Positions 40,946-50,803 of a stretch of 64,000 bases of DNA are shown one piece after another. The position numbers and the translations under genes were made by a program. This DNA comes from Gemmatimonadota bacterium (GTDB lineage Bacteria; Gemmatimonadota; Gemmatimonadetes; Gemmatimonadales; Gemmatimonadaceae). Location: NCBI GenBank assembly GCA_028287235.1, contig JAQBQB010000010.1, positions 434,001 to 498,000 on the forward strand. The letters run 5' to 3'. The notes beneath the pieces are model-generated. The model saw only the letters and a list, made by a program, of their open reading frames with translations. It was not told where the DNA came from and searched no databases. The first letter of the stretch is position 1. The number at the start of each line of letters is the position of its first letter.

Positions 40946-41278
40946 ATGGCCGCACGCTCCACGTCGCTCCTCCAAGGCACCCTCGACCTGCTCATCCTGC
41001 GCGCCCTGTCGCTTCAGGAGCTGCATGGACTCGGCGTTGCGCGGCGCGTCGAGCAGCTCACCAACGGCACCTTTCAGGTGAAGCCCGGATCGCTGTTCCC
41101 GGCGTTGCATCGGCTGGAAGAGGCGGGCTGGCTCGCGGCGTCGTGGGGCGTCTCGGAGAACAACCGGCGCGCGAAATTCTATCGGCTCACGAAGACGGGG
41201 CGCCAGCAGCTGGAGCGCGAGACCGGCGAGTGGAACCGGATCTCCATCGCGATCACCGCGGCGCTGCACGCCACCTGA
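40946..41278 (+). CDS. PadR-family transcriptional regulator
   Basis: MAARSTSLLQGTLDLLILRALSLQELHGLGVARRVEQLTNGTFQVKPGSLFPALHRLEEAGWL...NNRRAKFYRLTKTGRQQL. Confidence 0.93.
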   Translation: MAARSTSLLQGTLDLLILRALSLQELHGLGVARRVEQLTNGTFQVKPGSLFPALHRLEEAGWLAASWGVSENNRRAKFYRLTKTGRQQLERETGEWNRISIAITAALHAT

Positions 41279-41464
41279 GCGAACGGCAACGAACGGCACC
41301 TAACGGCCGCGTTCGTTGGTCAACCTTCGGATTCCACGGGGGTAGAGAGTGCGACCCGCCGATGGCGGCCGAACCACAACCGAACACCTCGCCGCGATAC
41401 GGCCCGACGCCAGAAGCCAGTAGCCGCGTTATGCTTAACGCTGCTCTCACATACGAGACTGCCC

Positions 41465-43147
41465 ATGAAGTTGCTGTCCTCCCTGTTCCTGACGGCGTCG
41501 TTCGCGATCGCCGCATGCGGCGCGCCGGCCACGGTCGCCACCACGGTGCCCGCGCCGACCCCGGTCCGCGAGCAACCCACCGCCGCCGCCGTATCGGTCG
41601 GACGAGTGCCGGCCGTCACGCTCACCGAGGCGCCACGCAACTGGCAGCTGCTCGACGAAGCGTCGGATCACGTGCCGGGCATCAGCGCCGAGCGCGCGAT
41701 GAAGGAGCTGCTGGCCGGTAAGTCGCCGCGGCGCACCGTGCTCGTGGCGATCATCGACAACGGCATCGACACGTCGCACGTCGACCTCAAAGCGAACCTC
41801 TGGGTGAACCCGAAGGAGATCGGCGGCAACGGCAAGGACGACGACAACAACGGCTTCGTCGATGACGTGCACGGCTGGAACTTCATCGGCGGACGCGACG
41901 GCGCGGACGTCCACTGGGACACCTTCGAGGTGACGCGCGAATACGCGCGCTGCCACGGCAAAGCGGCCGCGAGCGGTGTGCCGGCGATCAGCGACGCAGC
42001 GCGCTGCACGCAGATCGACGCCGACTACGACAAGCAGCGCAAGTCCATTGAAGGGTCGGTCGGGAACTACCGCGAGATTCACACGATGTTGCAGCAGATC
42101 CTGCCGGTGCTCCAGAAGGCGGTCGGCAGCGATTCGTTGACCACCGAGCGGGTGCGCGCCGTTCCGATGTCGTCGGCCCAGGTGACCCAGGCGCGGCAGG
42201 TCTATCTCGAGCTCGCGGCGCAGGGCGCCACGCCGTCGGTGATCGAGGACGGTCTCGCGTCGCTCGAGGGTCAACTCAAGTACGCGCTCAACCCGGACTA
42301 CAATCCGCGCACCGTCGTCGGCGACAACTACGCCGATCCGAGCGAGCATCGCTACGGCAACGGCGACGTGATGGGGCAGGACGCGAAACACGGTACGCAC
42401 GTCGCGGGCATCATCGGCGCGGTGCGCGGAAACGGCACCGGCATCGACGGCATCGCGCCGGCGGTCAAGTTCATGATGATCCGCACGGTGCCCGACGGCG
42501 ACGAGCGCGACAAGGACGTGGCCAACGCCATTCGCTACGCGGTGGACAACGGCGCGCAGATCATCAGCATGAGCTTCGGAAAGGCCTACTCGCCGTTCAA
42601 GGCGGCGGTCGACGAGGCGGTGAAGTACGCGGACTCGCACGGCGTGCTGATGGTGCACGCGGCGGGCAACGACGGCGCCGACTTGAGCAAGGGAAAGAAC
42701 TTTCCGAACCAGTACTACATCGGCGGCGGCCGCCCGCGGAACTGGATTGAAGTGGGTGCGTCGTCGTGGAAGGGCGGCGACAGTCTCGCGGCGCCGTTCT
42801 CCAACTACGGCCACGAACAAGTGGACGTGTTCGCCCCCGGCGTCGACATTCTCTCGACTATTCCCGGCAACAAGTACGAGCGCGACAGCGGCACGAGCAT
42901 GGCCGCGCCCGTCGTGAGCGGACTCGCGGCACTGGTGATGGACTACTATCCGAACCTCACCGCGTCCGACGTTCACGACATCATCGTGAAGTCGGTGACC
43001 AAGTTGAGCGATCAGATGGTCGTGCGGCCGGGCGAAGACAAGCAGCGCGTGCCGTTCGGATCGCTCTCGGCGTCGGGCGGAATCGTGAACGCCTACAACG
43101 CGCTGAAGATGGCCGACGAGATGAGCAACGGAAAAGCGCGGCCGTAA
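41465..43147 (+). CDS. S8 (subtilisin-like) serine peptidase, secreted
   Basis: Catalytic motifs VAIIDNGIDTSHVDLKANLW (Asp), HGTHVAGIIGAVRGN (His), SGTSMAAPVVSGLAALV (Ser); lipoprotein-like leader ASFAIAACG. Confidence 0.94.
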   Translation: MKLLSSLFLTASFAIAACGAPATVATTVPAPTPVREQPTAAAVSVGRVPAVTLTEAPRNWQLLDEASDHVPGISAERAMKELLAGKSPRRTVLVAIIDNGIDTSHVDLKANLWVNPKEIGGNGKDDDNNGFVDDVHGWNFIGGRDGADVHWDTFEVTREYARCHGKAAASGVPAISDAARCTQIDADYDKQRKSIEGSVGNYREIHTMLQQILPVLQKAVGSDSLTTERVRAVPMSSAQVTQARQVYLELAAQGATPSVIEDGLASLEGQLKYALNPDYNPRTVVGDNYADPSEHRYGNGDVMGQDAKHGTHVAGIIGAVRGNGTGIDGIAPAVKFMMIRTVPDGDERDKDVANAIRYAVDNGAQIISMSFGKAYSPFKAAVDEAVKYADSHGVLMVHAAGNDGADLSKGKNFPNQYYIGGGRPRNWIEVGASSWKGGDSLAAPFSNYGHEQVDVFAPGVDILSTIPGNKYERDSGTSMAAPVVSGLAALVMDYYPNLTASDVHDIIVKSVTKLSDQMVVRPGEDKQRVPFGSLSASGGIVNAYNALKMADEMSNGKARP

Positions 43148-43151
43148 GCCA

Positions 43152-43318
43152 GTGTCATCCTAGCGTAGCGTAGTGTCATCCTGAGCGTAGCGAAGGATCG
43201 CTTTCCATGGAGAGCGATCCTTCGTCGTATTCACTCCTCAGGATGACACTCGTTGCAAACGATCGCTTTCCATGGAGAGCGATCCTTCGTCGTATTCACT
43301 CCTCACGATGACACTCAT
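43152..43318. repeat. TGTCATCCTGAGCG-family palindromic repeat with internal tandem duplication between convergent genes
   Basis: tgtcatcctgagcgtagcgaaggatcgct...agcgatccttcg...cctcaggatgaca followed by a second copy of the right part (cgatcgctttccatggagagcgatccttcgtcgtattcactcctcacgatgacac). Confidence 0.85.
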
Positions 43319-44280
43319 TTCACCAGCGTCACCGCCACGTCACCCACCACCTGCAGGCTCTTCGCCGAAATCTTGTCGAAGGTGTCCTGCGTGGTGTGGT
43401 GATAGTTCGGGCTCACCGGCGTGAACGCATCGTGGACTCTTGGCAGCACGCCAAACTGGATGTCGATGATGTCGATGACGCGCAGGCCCTTCTTCAGGAG
43501 CGGCAGGTGGTCGTCGGTGATCTGCTGCCCGACCTGGTTGATGAAGTACTTGCCGTAGCCCAGCTCCGCGGCGGTGGTCCAGACGCGGTTCACGACTTCG
43601 GGGGCCATCTGCACCGAGTTCGCCTCTTGATAGATCTGTAAATCGGCGTCGCCGATCATGTCGAACAGCGCGCCGTACAGCGGCTTGTAGTCGGGCGACG
43701 GCAGATGGTCGGCGAAATACTGCGACCCGAACAGCGCGTCGCGGTAAGCACCGGTGGTGTCGGGATCGAAGCCGCCCCAGTCCTCGCCGTCGACGAACAG
43801 CAGGTCGACGCCGACCGACGGCGGTGTCTTCTTGAAGACATCGGCCATGGCGACGAACATCCCGACTCCCGACGCGCCGTCGTTTGCCGCCGGAAACGAC
43901 TGCGTCTTCGCGCCGAGGTTCGGATCCTCGTCCGCGGTGGGACGGGTGTCCCAATGGGTGAGGTACAGCACGCGCTGCGTCGCGGTGGGATTGAAGCGCG
44001 CGAGGATGTTCCGCAGCGGCAGCTTCACGCCCTTCGCGGTCGTCTGCGTCCAGCTCTGCACGATCACGCTGTCGGTGCGCTTCTTCATCTCGGCGACGAT
44101 CCAATCCCCCGCTTTCTCGTGCGCGGGTGTTCCGGGCACGCGCGGTCCGAAGTCGAGCTGCGCTTTGGCAAAGCCCAACGCGGCCTGGCCGTCGAACGAG
44201 GTCTTGGGACCGGAGAAGCGGTCTTTGACTTGGTCGCAGCCGGCGAGCAGGACGAGCAGGAGGAGAGTCGATTTACGCAT
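43315..44280 (-). CDS. M28-family metallopeptidase / glutaminyl-peptide cyclotransferase-like lipoprotein
   Basis: Lipobox LLVLLAGCDQ; LDFGPRVPGTPAHEKAGDWI; YLTHWDTRP; NDGASGVGMFVAMADV; DLLFVDGEDWGGF. Confidence 0.88.
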   Translation of the reverse strand: MRKSTLLLLVLLAGCDQVKDRFSGPKTSFDGQAALGFAKAQLDFGPRVPGTPAHEKAGDWIVAEMKKRTDSVIVQSWTQTTAKGVKLPLRNILARFNPTATQRVLYLTHWDTRPTADEDPNLGAKTQSFPAANDGASGVGMFVAMADVFKKTPPSVGVDLLFVDGEDWGGFDPDTTGAYRDALFGSQYFADHLPSPDYKPLYGALFDMIGDADLQIYQEANSVQMAPEVVNRVWTTAAELGYGKYFINQVGQQITDDHLPLLKKGLRVIDIIDIQFGVLPRVHDAFTPVSPNYHHTTQDTFDKISAKSLQVVGDVAVTLVK

Positions 44281-44402
44281 GAGCTGGAACTTCCGAGAGG
44301 ATTATTGATGAAAGACGGCGGCCAACAAGAACAACTGCAGAGCACGGACAAGAACCGGTTTTGACGGACGGTCACGGTCCGTGTTCGTCCGCGATCCGCA
44401 GC

Positions 44403-47400
44403 TCACGGCTTCGGCCCACCAAACACTCGCAGCTCCAACACCGTCGAGAACACGGTCTGCGCAAATTTCCGGCTCAGATTGTTGTCGAACGTCACGATCT
44501 GCGAGCCCTGGAACGTGAACGTCAGATTCTCGTTCAGGTTGGTATCCGCCGTGAGATTGAACGATTGCCGCCCGTTGTCCTGCAGCCGGCTTTGAAACAC
44601 GCCGGTCTCGCTCAACACGTTCGTCGTATTGCGGCTCGATTGGAAGCTGGCGCGCGTGCGAAGGTCGCTGCGCAGTCCCAGCCCCCAGCTCTCGGGAATA
44701 TGGAACGACCGGCCGGCGTCGATACTGAACTCGTTCACGTGCGTGAGCGCAGTGCTTCCGGGAAGACTGTCGATGCGCCGGCTCAAGCTGTACCGCGCAC
44801 CGGTGCTCAAGCTTCCGCGCCCGGCCCATACCACCGATCCACCGAGCGGAAAGGTCTCGATGTGAGTATGGCGGATCTCCGAGGGCGTGTCGGTGAACAG
44901 GCTCGGCAGCGAGACCGTGACGTCGCTGCGCACGTAGCCGACGTTCGCGTCGAGATTGGATATCGCCCCCGTCACCACCGCCGGCCGATACGCCCAACGG
45001 AGGGTGGCGTCGGGGAATTGCGTCTGCGAGCCGTTCACCTCCGCCTGCGACGCATCGGGCCGGCCGATCCAGTTGAGCGTATTGGTGCGGCTGTAGCGAT
45101 TGACGAACGACGTTCCGAGCGGCAGCAGCACCACGCCCGAGGCGGCCAGCACGCCGGTCTGCCCCGCCGTGCTCGCGCTGATGCCGTTCACCGTGCGGAA
45201 CGAGCCCGGTCCGCCGAGGCCGAACTGAAAGAGGAGCGGCGCGCCGACGGGGGCGGCGTCGAGCGCCGAGAGCAGACTGCGCGTGTACGACACGTCGACT
45301 GGCGCGAACAGCGTTCCGATCCGCCGTACGAAGCTCGAGTCGCGCGAGTAGAGCGTGAACGCTCTCGCGATGTCGACGGTGGTGCCGACGCTCGCGGTCT
45401 GCGCCGCGGTCATGCGCCGCGGCAGCGTGAACGACGCCGCCGTCGCCAGCGAGTCGCGCGCGGCGAGCACGCTGTCCACGCCCACGACTCCGGGCAGCGG
45501 CACGAGCGAGCGGACGTTCGGATCGCGCAGCATGCTGAATTGCGTGCCGAACTCGCCGCGCGGGCGAAGCCACGCCGAGAACGCCGGCGAGAAGGCGACG
45601 CTCGTGAACATCGAGCGGTCGCGCTCGAAGCCGGCGTTCGCGCCGAACAGATCGCGGCGCTGGTGCGTCGCAACCACGGCCATCGTACTCGTGTCGCCGT
45701 AGTTGCGCAGGTCGCGCACCGACTGAATCTCCCAGCGCGCATTGAGCCCGCTCGTGGGCCGAAGCTCCAGCACGCTGCCGTTCCGCCAGAGCCGGCTCTC
45801 CGCCACGCTCACCGATGGCTGGTCGGTCGCCGCGCCGCCCGGCAGGATGAACGACAGCCGGCGGTCCGACGCGCGCACCACGCCGCTCGTAAACCGGAGC
45901 TGCGCCGGATTCCAGCGGAACGCGCTCCCGCGCAACGTGCTGATCGGCCCGGCCTGCAACACCTCGGGCAGCGCGCCGAGCACGCCGTCGAACCAGACGG
46001 GCAGATGCAGGGTGCGCGCGCTATCGTCGGTCACGAGGTAGTCGACACCGACGGTGAAATTGTGCGCGTTGCCGTCCTGGTACTCCGTACGGTCGATGCC
46101 GCTCACGTAAGTACCGGTGGCCGAGAGGTTGTTGATCAACGGTCCGAGGAACGCCGAGCTCACCGGCGTCGTGCGCCGAACGCTCAGGCTGTACGTCGTC
46201 AAGTCGGTCTTCGGGGTTCGAAGTCCGGGAATTCCCTTCCCCGGAATGTCCGTCTGCGACAGATACAGCGGGTCGTTGGCCAATGAGACTTTCGTGATCG
46301 TCAACGGGAGCGAAAACCCGACGCCGCGCGGCAGCAGCTTCTCGAGGTTCACCGTCGACGCCATGTCGACGTTCCGCTCGGACAGGAACGTCGGCTGCTC
46401 GGCGAGCTGGCGGAAGTTCGGATCGCGGTTGCTGACGTTGACGCGGAAGTCGGCGAACCCGCCGGCGTTCGCCGTCATCGAAATCTGTCCGGCGTAACCC
46501 GCCGTGTTGACTTGGTGGTCGAGCCGAATGTCGTCGACCCAGAGCTCGAGGGTGTCGCCCGGTGCAATGCTCGACGCGCCCGCCGTTGCGGCGACGCGCA
46601 CGATGCCGACCGCCAGCTCCTGCACCGCGGCGAGATTGGGCGCCGTCACCGCCGGGTCGACGGTGTAGACCATGTAGCCGTTGTCGCACGCGGCGAAGCG
46701 GTGGCTCACCTGTCCCACGGGCAGGGGCGACGCGACGATGATCGCCGAATCGACACCCGTACAGGCGATCGATTCTTTCTTGCCCGCGAGATACTCCTTT
46801 TGAATCTGCGCGCGCAATGCGACGAACCGGTTGAAGTCCAACGCGACGTCGGTCCACGCGGCAGCGGTCTGTCCGCTGCTCGCCGGCGTGCGATAGAGAT
46901 AGAAGTTGTTTTCGTCGCGCCCGACCTTCACGTACATCTGCAGGTCGCCGTTCTGGCCCCAGCCGTCGCCATGACCGCGGCCCCAGACGCGCAGCTGCTG
47001 ATAGCCGAGGTAGTACTGCGGGCCGGCGGGGAAACGGAAGAACGTCTCGGCGCGATGGTAGACCGGCATGTTGCCGGCCTGAATCCGCATCGAGTGCTCA
47101 TTGATCTGGGTGAGGCCCGTGGAGAATTGCGCCAGCTTGGTGTCGGCCTCGTCGGTCACGCCCGGCGGCGGTTGGTAGACGAGCGTGGCGCTGGAGTCGT
47201 TCGTGCCGATCGACGATGCGATGACGAAGCCGCCGTCGGGCTGGATGCCCGCCACGCCGCGCAGCGTCTGGCTGCTGCGCACGAGCCAGGGCGCGCCGGT
47301 CACGCGCAGCTCGGCGATCGGCACCTGCGTCGTCTCTTCGGGATCCTCGGCCTCGCCCGACACCACCGTGAGGCGCAACGCACGAATGCGACGGCGGTTG

Positions 47401-50400
47401 ACGTCGTTGAGCGAATCGGTCGGCGCCTTGAACGGAACGCTGACGAGCACCCAGCGGCGCGTGCGCACCTGCGGCGCGCCGCGCACCAGGATGGTGTCGG
47501 TGAAGCTGCCCCCCACGCGACGGTACTTGGCCGGATCGCTCAGGTCGATCACGTAGCGAAGCAAGCGCTCGTTCTCGCGCTGAGCGCTGTTGAAGTTGAG
47601 CGCGTTGTCGAGATCGATGTCCTCTTCGTCGAGCCGTCGATTGCCCACGGTGCAGTTGGTCCGCGGATCGCCGAGCGCGTCAAGCGCGCCCACGAGCGCG
47701 TGACAGAGGCGCACCTTGGTCTCGCGGCGCACCACTGCTCCCGGCAGACTGCCGTCGACCACGACGAGCGTATCGGCGACGTCGCCCGGCAGACCGCCGT
47801 CGTTCACGTCGGCGTTGAAGTTGCGTGAGAAGCGGTCGCGCTCCGTGTCGAGCGAATCGAACCCCTGCACGCGCTTGCCGGTGAACAGGCTGTCGACCGT
47901 GCCGCTCGAATTGCGCTGTAGCGTGAGCGTCGACGGTGAGAAGCGCAGCGAGTTCTCGGAGACGTCACCGAAGTCGAAGATCATCGTGGGGTTCGTCTTC
48001 CGCGCCGAAACGCTCGTGTCGACGAGCGTCCAGAACTCGAGCTGCTCGTCGCCGGTGAGATCGATGCCCGCGGGGCGAAGCACGGTGCGGATCGATCGCC
48101 ACCGCCGGCCCGCCGGCTGCGTCGGCAGCGTCCAGTCGTACCGCCTCGGCCCCTGCTTGTAGCCGCCGAGCTGGTCGAGCGGCAGCAGCGAGAGCCAGAG
48201 CAGCTGTTCGGGAAACTGCACGCCGCCGCCGGAGAAGCTCGCGAGCGGATCGATGTTCTTGAGCGTGACGATTCGCCGATCGCCGCCGAACGATTTCACG
48301 TTCGTCTGCCACACCAACGTCGCGGCGCGACTCTGCTCGAAGAACGCCGACCCGAACTGCGACCGCAGCGTGTGCCCGTACGCGGGCATGCTGCTGAAGT
48401 CCCACGCGATGTCGCCAAGGGCGATCAGCACGCCGCCCGCTCCCTCGAACGACTCGACGTATGCCGTGCCCTGGTTGCGGGCGAATAGCTGCGGATGGCT
48501 GCTCGCCATCTCTCCTTGAATCGCGAAGCGCGACGGCGCCTTCGTGTCGCCGAAGGGCAACCGGCTGACGAGCGACGTGAGCGCGGGAACGTCCCAGTGA
48601 AACTGTCCCGTCACGCCGGCGGTGAGCGTGGAGCTTCCCTGAAAGCCGAGCTGCGGACGAGTGAATGACGTGCTCTGCGACTGGTTGATCGCGCTCAGCG
48701 CGAGACTGCCGTGGCTCAGCGGAAGCTCGGTGACGAAGCCGGCGAGCGTGGTCGGGGTGGGCGCGAATCCGGGATTGTCTTCATAGCGCACTTCGACGCG
48801 GCGCTGCGTTCGGAGCAGGGTGTCGGGCCGCAGGAAGTCGATGCGCCCGAGATCGTAGTCGATCCGATAGTCGAGGTCGCGCACGAGCGGGCGGCCCTCG
48901 AGCAGCACGCGCTCGGAGCCGGGCCGCATCTGACTTGCGCCCAACGAGATGATGCTGCCCTCGTCCGAGCCCACGCTCTGATAGCGCAGGCGCAAACGAT
49001 AGATGGTCGTGGGGCGTTGCGGCGAGTTGAGGAATTGACCGGGCACGGTATAGATCGCGTCGTTCGTCGGATTCCCCGCGACGACGAGTCCTCCGCCGCC
49101 GGCCGCGTCGCGCGCGGCGAACGGATGGAGCGACGGCAGCACCACGAAGTAGTCGCGAATGATCTTCGAGGCGTCGAGCGCCTGCGGTCCGCCGTTGCGC
49201 ACATCGGGAGCGCCGGCGCCGAGGTTGAAGATGCCGTCGCTCACGCGCGGCCAGACCCGGTTGTCGTAGTCGAACTCCGCCGGGTTCGTCGCCTGCGACA
49301 GGCCGAACATCTGAAGGAACGTGGCGTCGCCGCCCGCCAGCGGGTGCTCGAGCGAGCCGCTGCCCGCCACGACACGTACCTGCGCCGACGAGCGGATGAG
49401 TCCCTCGCCGGCGAGCCGGTAGACGGAGCGGATCTCATTCCGAAAGGCCGGCGACGTGGGGCCGACGTTCGGATCCATGACCAGGTTGGCGATCTGCTCG
49501 CGACCCGTCACCAGCTGGAGGTCGGGGGTGCCGCCGGTGGTCGTCCACACGGTGTCGCGGCCGTTCAACTTGACGTTGTACGCGACGACGAGCCGCTCGT
49601 TGTCCTGATTGAGCTCGCGCACGAGCACGAACCACAGCAGCGACGGATCCATGTAGTAGTCGACACCTTCACGCAGCAGATCGTACGTCTGCCGTCCGCC
49701 GCCCGGGTCGCCTTGCAGTCGAAACTGCGGGCCGTTCGGATTTTGCGGCTGCGTGCCGAACTGCAGCCGGTAGAGGCGCACGAGCGTGGGGCGCAGCGTG
49801 TCGGGCAACACGTTCCGCGCCTGCAGCATCTGTGAGCGATTTAGTATATCAATATTTGGATAGGCGCGTCCGAAGCGCGCCGGATCCACGGTGAAGAAGA
49901 AGCGCCGCGGCTCGACCTGGTAGTCTTCCACGTCGCGCTCCGCACGCTGCTCGGCGCGGCGGCCCACGGTGAACTGCTGGCTCTGGACCACGTTCCCCGT
50001 CTGGCGCGCGGCGATCATCTTGAGGCTCAGCGCGCCGAACTGCCACGCCGATTGAAAGCCGTAGTTGCCGCTGGGAAGCGACGACGTGAGAAAGCGAGAG
50101 GCGGGCGGCGTGAAGTTGATGTTGCCCACGTCGAGCCGCTGAAGGTGCGCGCCCGGCTTTCCTTCGTAATAGAGCGACACGGTGTTCGACGCGTCGAACT
50201 CCCGGTTCATGTCGTAGTCGACGTTGACGTGGAACTGGTCGCCGATCGTGCCCGCGCTCTTGAGCGTGCCCTTGAAGTCGAAGTTGGGCGGCAGGAGGAA
50301 CTTGGCCCGGCAGCCCGACGCCGAGCTGAGCTGCGTGTTGATCTGCGCGAACTCGACCGAGTTGCAGCGGAGGTTGAGATCCCGCTCGCTCTTCGACTCG

Positions 50401-50654
50401 ACGCGCAGGTTGAATTGCACGGGTAGATCGAGACCCGGAATGGCGATATTTCCGGCCCGCCGTGTCGTGTCGGTGTCGGCGGGGGGGCGCGGCATCACGA
50501 TGCGGCGCGCCGAGTCTGCCAGCGGCCTCGTGGGGCGCGACGACGTATCCCGCGGCGGTGTTTGTGCATGCAGCCTTGCGGCGCACAGCAACGCGGGAAT
50601 GATGAGAGCCCAGGGCGCCCAGGGGCGCGTCGCAGGAGATTCGGGTCGCACCAA
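44403..50654 (-). CDS. sprA-like: SprA-like giant outer membrane protein (type IX secretion translocon-related)
   Basis: 2083-aa ORF with signal peptide; FHVNVDYDMNREFDASNTVSLYYEGKPGAHLQRLDVGNINFTPP...LQFGALSLKMIAARQTGNVVQSQQFTVG and VLLEGRPLVRDLDYRIDYDLGRIDFLRPDTLLRTQRRVEVRYEDNPGF resemble SprA repeats. Confidence 0.8.
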   Translation of the reverse strand: MVRPESPATRPWAPWALIIPALLCAARLHAQTPPRDTSSRPTRPLADSARRIVMPRPPADTDTTRRAGNIAIPGLDLPVQFNLRVESKSERDLNLRCNSVEFAQINTQLSSASGCRAKFLLPPNFDFKGTLKSAGTIGDQFHVNVDYDMNREFDASNTVSLYYEGKPGAHLQRLDVGNINFTPPASRFLTSSLPSGNYGFQSAWQFGALSLKMIAARQTGNVVQSQQFTVGRRAEQRAERDVEDYQVEPRRFFFTVDPARFGRAYPNIDILNRSQMLQARNVLPDTLRPTLVRLYRLQFGTQPQNPNGPQFRLQGDPGGGRQTYDLLREGVDYYMDPSLLWFVLVRELNQDNERLVVAYNVKLNGRDTVWTTTGGTPDLQLVTGREQIANLVMDPNVGPTSPAFRNEIRSVYRLAGEGLIRSSAQVRVVAGSGSLEHPLAGGDATFLQMFGLSQATNPAEFDYDNRVWPRVSDGIFNLGAGAPDVRNGGPQALDASKIIRDYFVVLPSLHPFAARDAAGGGGLVVAGNPTNDAIYTVPGQFLNSPQRPTTIYRLRLRYQSVGSDEGSIISLGASQMRPGSERVLLEGRPLVRDLDYRIDYDLGRIDFLRPDTLLRTQRRVEVRYEDNPGFAPTPTTLAGFVTELPLSHGSLALSAINQSQSTSFTRPQLGFQGSSTLTAGVTGQFHWDVPALTSLVSRLPFGDTKAPSRFAIQGEMASSHPQLFARNQGTAYVESFEGAGGVLIALGDIAWDFSSMPAYGHTLRSQFGSAFFEQSRAATLVWQTNVKSFGGDRRIVTLKNIDPLASFSGGGVQFPEQLLWLSLLPLDQLGGYKQGPRRYDWTLPTQPAGRRWRSIRTVLRPAGIDLTGDEQLEFWTLVDTSVSARKTNPTMIFDFGDVSENSLRFSPSTLTLQRNSSGTVDSLFTGKRVQGFDSLDTERDRFSRNFNADVNDGGLPGDVADTLVVVDGSLPGAVVRRETKVRLCHALVGALDALGDPRTNCTVGNRRLDEEDIDLDNALNFNSAQRENERLLRYVIDLSDPAKYRRVGGSFTDTILVRGAPQVRTRRWVLVSVPFKAPTDSLNDVNRRRIRALRLTVVSGEAEDPEETTQVPIAELRVTGAPWLVRSSQTLRGVAGIQPDGGFVIASSIGTNDSSATLVYQPPPGVTDEADTKLAQFSTGLTQINEHSMRIQAGNMPVYHRAETFFRFPAGPQYYLGYQQLRVWGRGHGDGWGQNGDLQMYVKVGRDENNFYLYRTPASSGQTAAAWTDVALDFNRFVALRAQIQKEYLAGKKESIACTGVDSAIIVASPLPVGQVSHRFAACDNGYMVYTVDPAVTAPNLAAVQELAVGIVRVAATAGASSIAPGDTLELWVDDIRLDHQVNTAGYAGQISMTANAGGFADFRVNVSNRDPNFRQLAEQPTFLSERNVDMASTVNLEKLLPRGVGFSLPLTITKVSLANDPLYLSQTDIPGKGIPGLRTPKTDLTTYSLSVRRTTPVSSAFLGPLINNLSATGTYVSGIDRTEYQDGNAHNFTVGVDYLVTDDSARTLHLPVWFDGVLGALPEVLQAGPISTLRGSAFRWNPAQLRFTSGVVRASDRRLSFILPGGAATDQPSVSVAESRLWRNGSVLELRPTSGLNARWEIQSVRDLRNYGDTSTMAVVATHQRRDLFGANAGFERDRSMFTSVAFSPAFSAWLRPRGEFGTQFSMLRDPNVRSLVPLPGVVGVDSVLAARDSLATAASFTLPRRMTAAQTASVGTTVDIARAFTLYSRDSSFVRRIGTLFAPVDVSYTRSLLSALDAAPVGAPLLFQFGLGGPGSFRTVNGISASTAGQTGVLAASGVVLLPLGTSFVNRYSRTNTLNWIGRPDASQAEVNGSQTQFPDATLRWAYRPAVVTGAISNLDANVGYVRSDVTVSLPSLFTDTPSEIRHTHIETFPLGGSVVWAGRGSLSTGARYSLSRRIDSLPGSTALTHVNEFSIDAGRSFHIPESWGLGLRSDLRTRASFQSSRNTTNVLSETGVFQSRLQDNGRQSFNLTADTNLNENLTFTFQGSQIVTFDNNLSRKFAQTVFSTVLELRVFGGPKP

Positions 50655-50803
50655 ACCCTAAAGGTGGGGTAGGAACCCGCCAACGGTCCCTGGCAAGCCT
50701 TGTCTTGGAACGGGTGGCGGGTGGAATATACAGACCGTACAGGGCCGTACAACCCTGTGGAGCGCTTAGAGTTGGCAGTCTGCGGAGAGCTCGACCAAGG
50801 CCC

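Noticed and set aside
44361-46286. 641-aa plus-strand ORF
   Set aside because: Antisense to the SprA-like gene; low-information Arg/His-rich translation.
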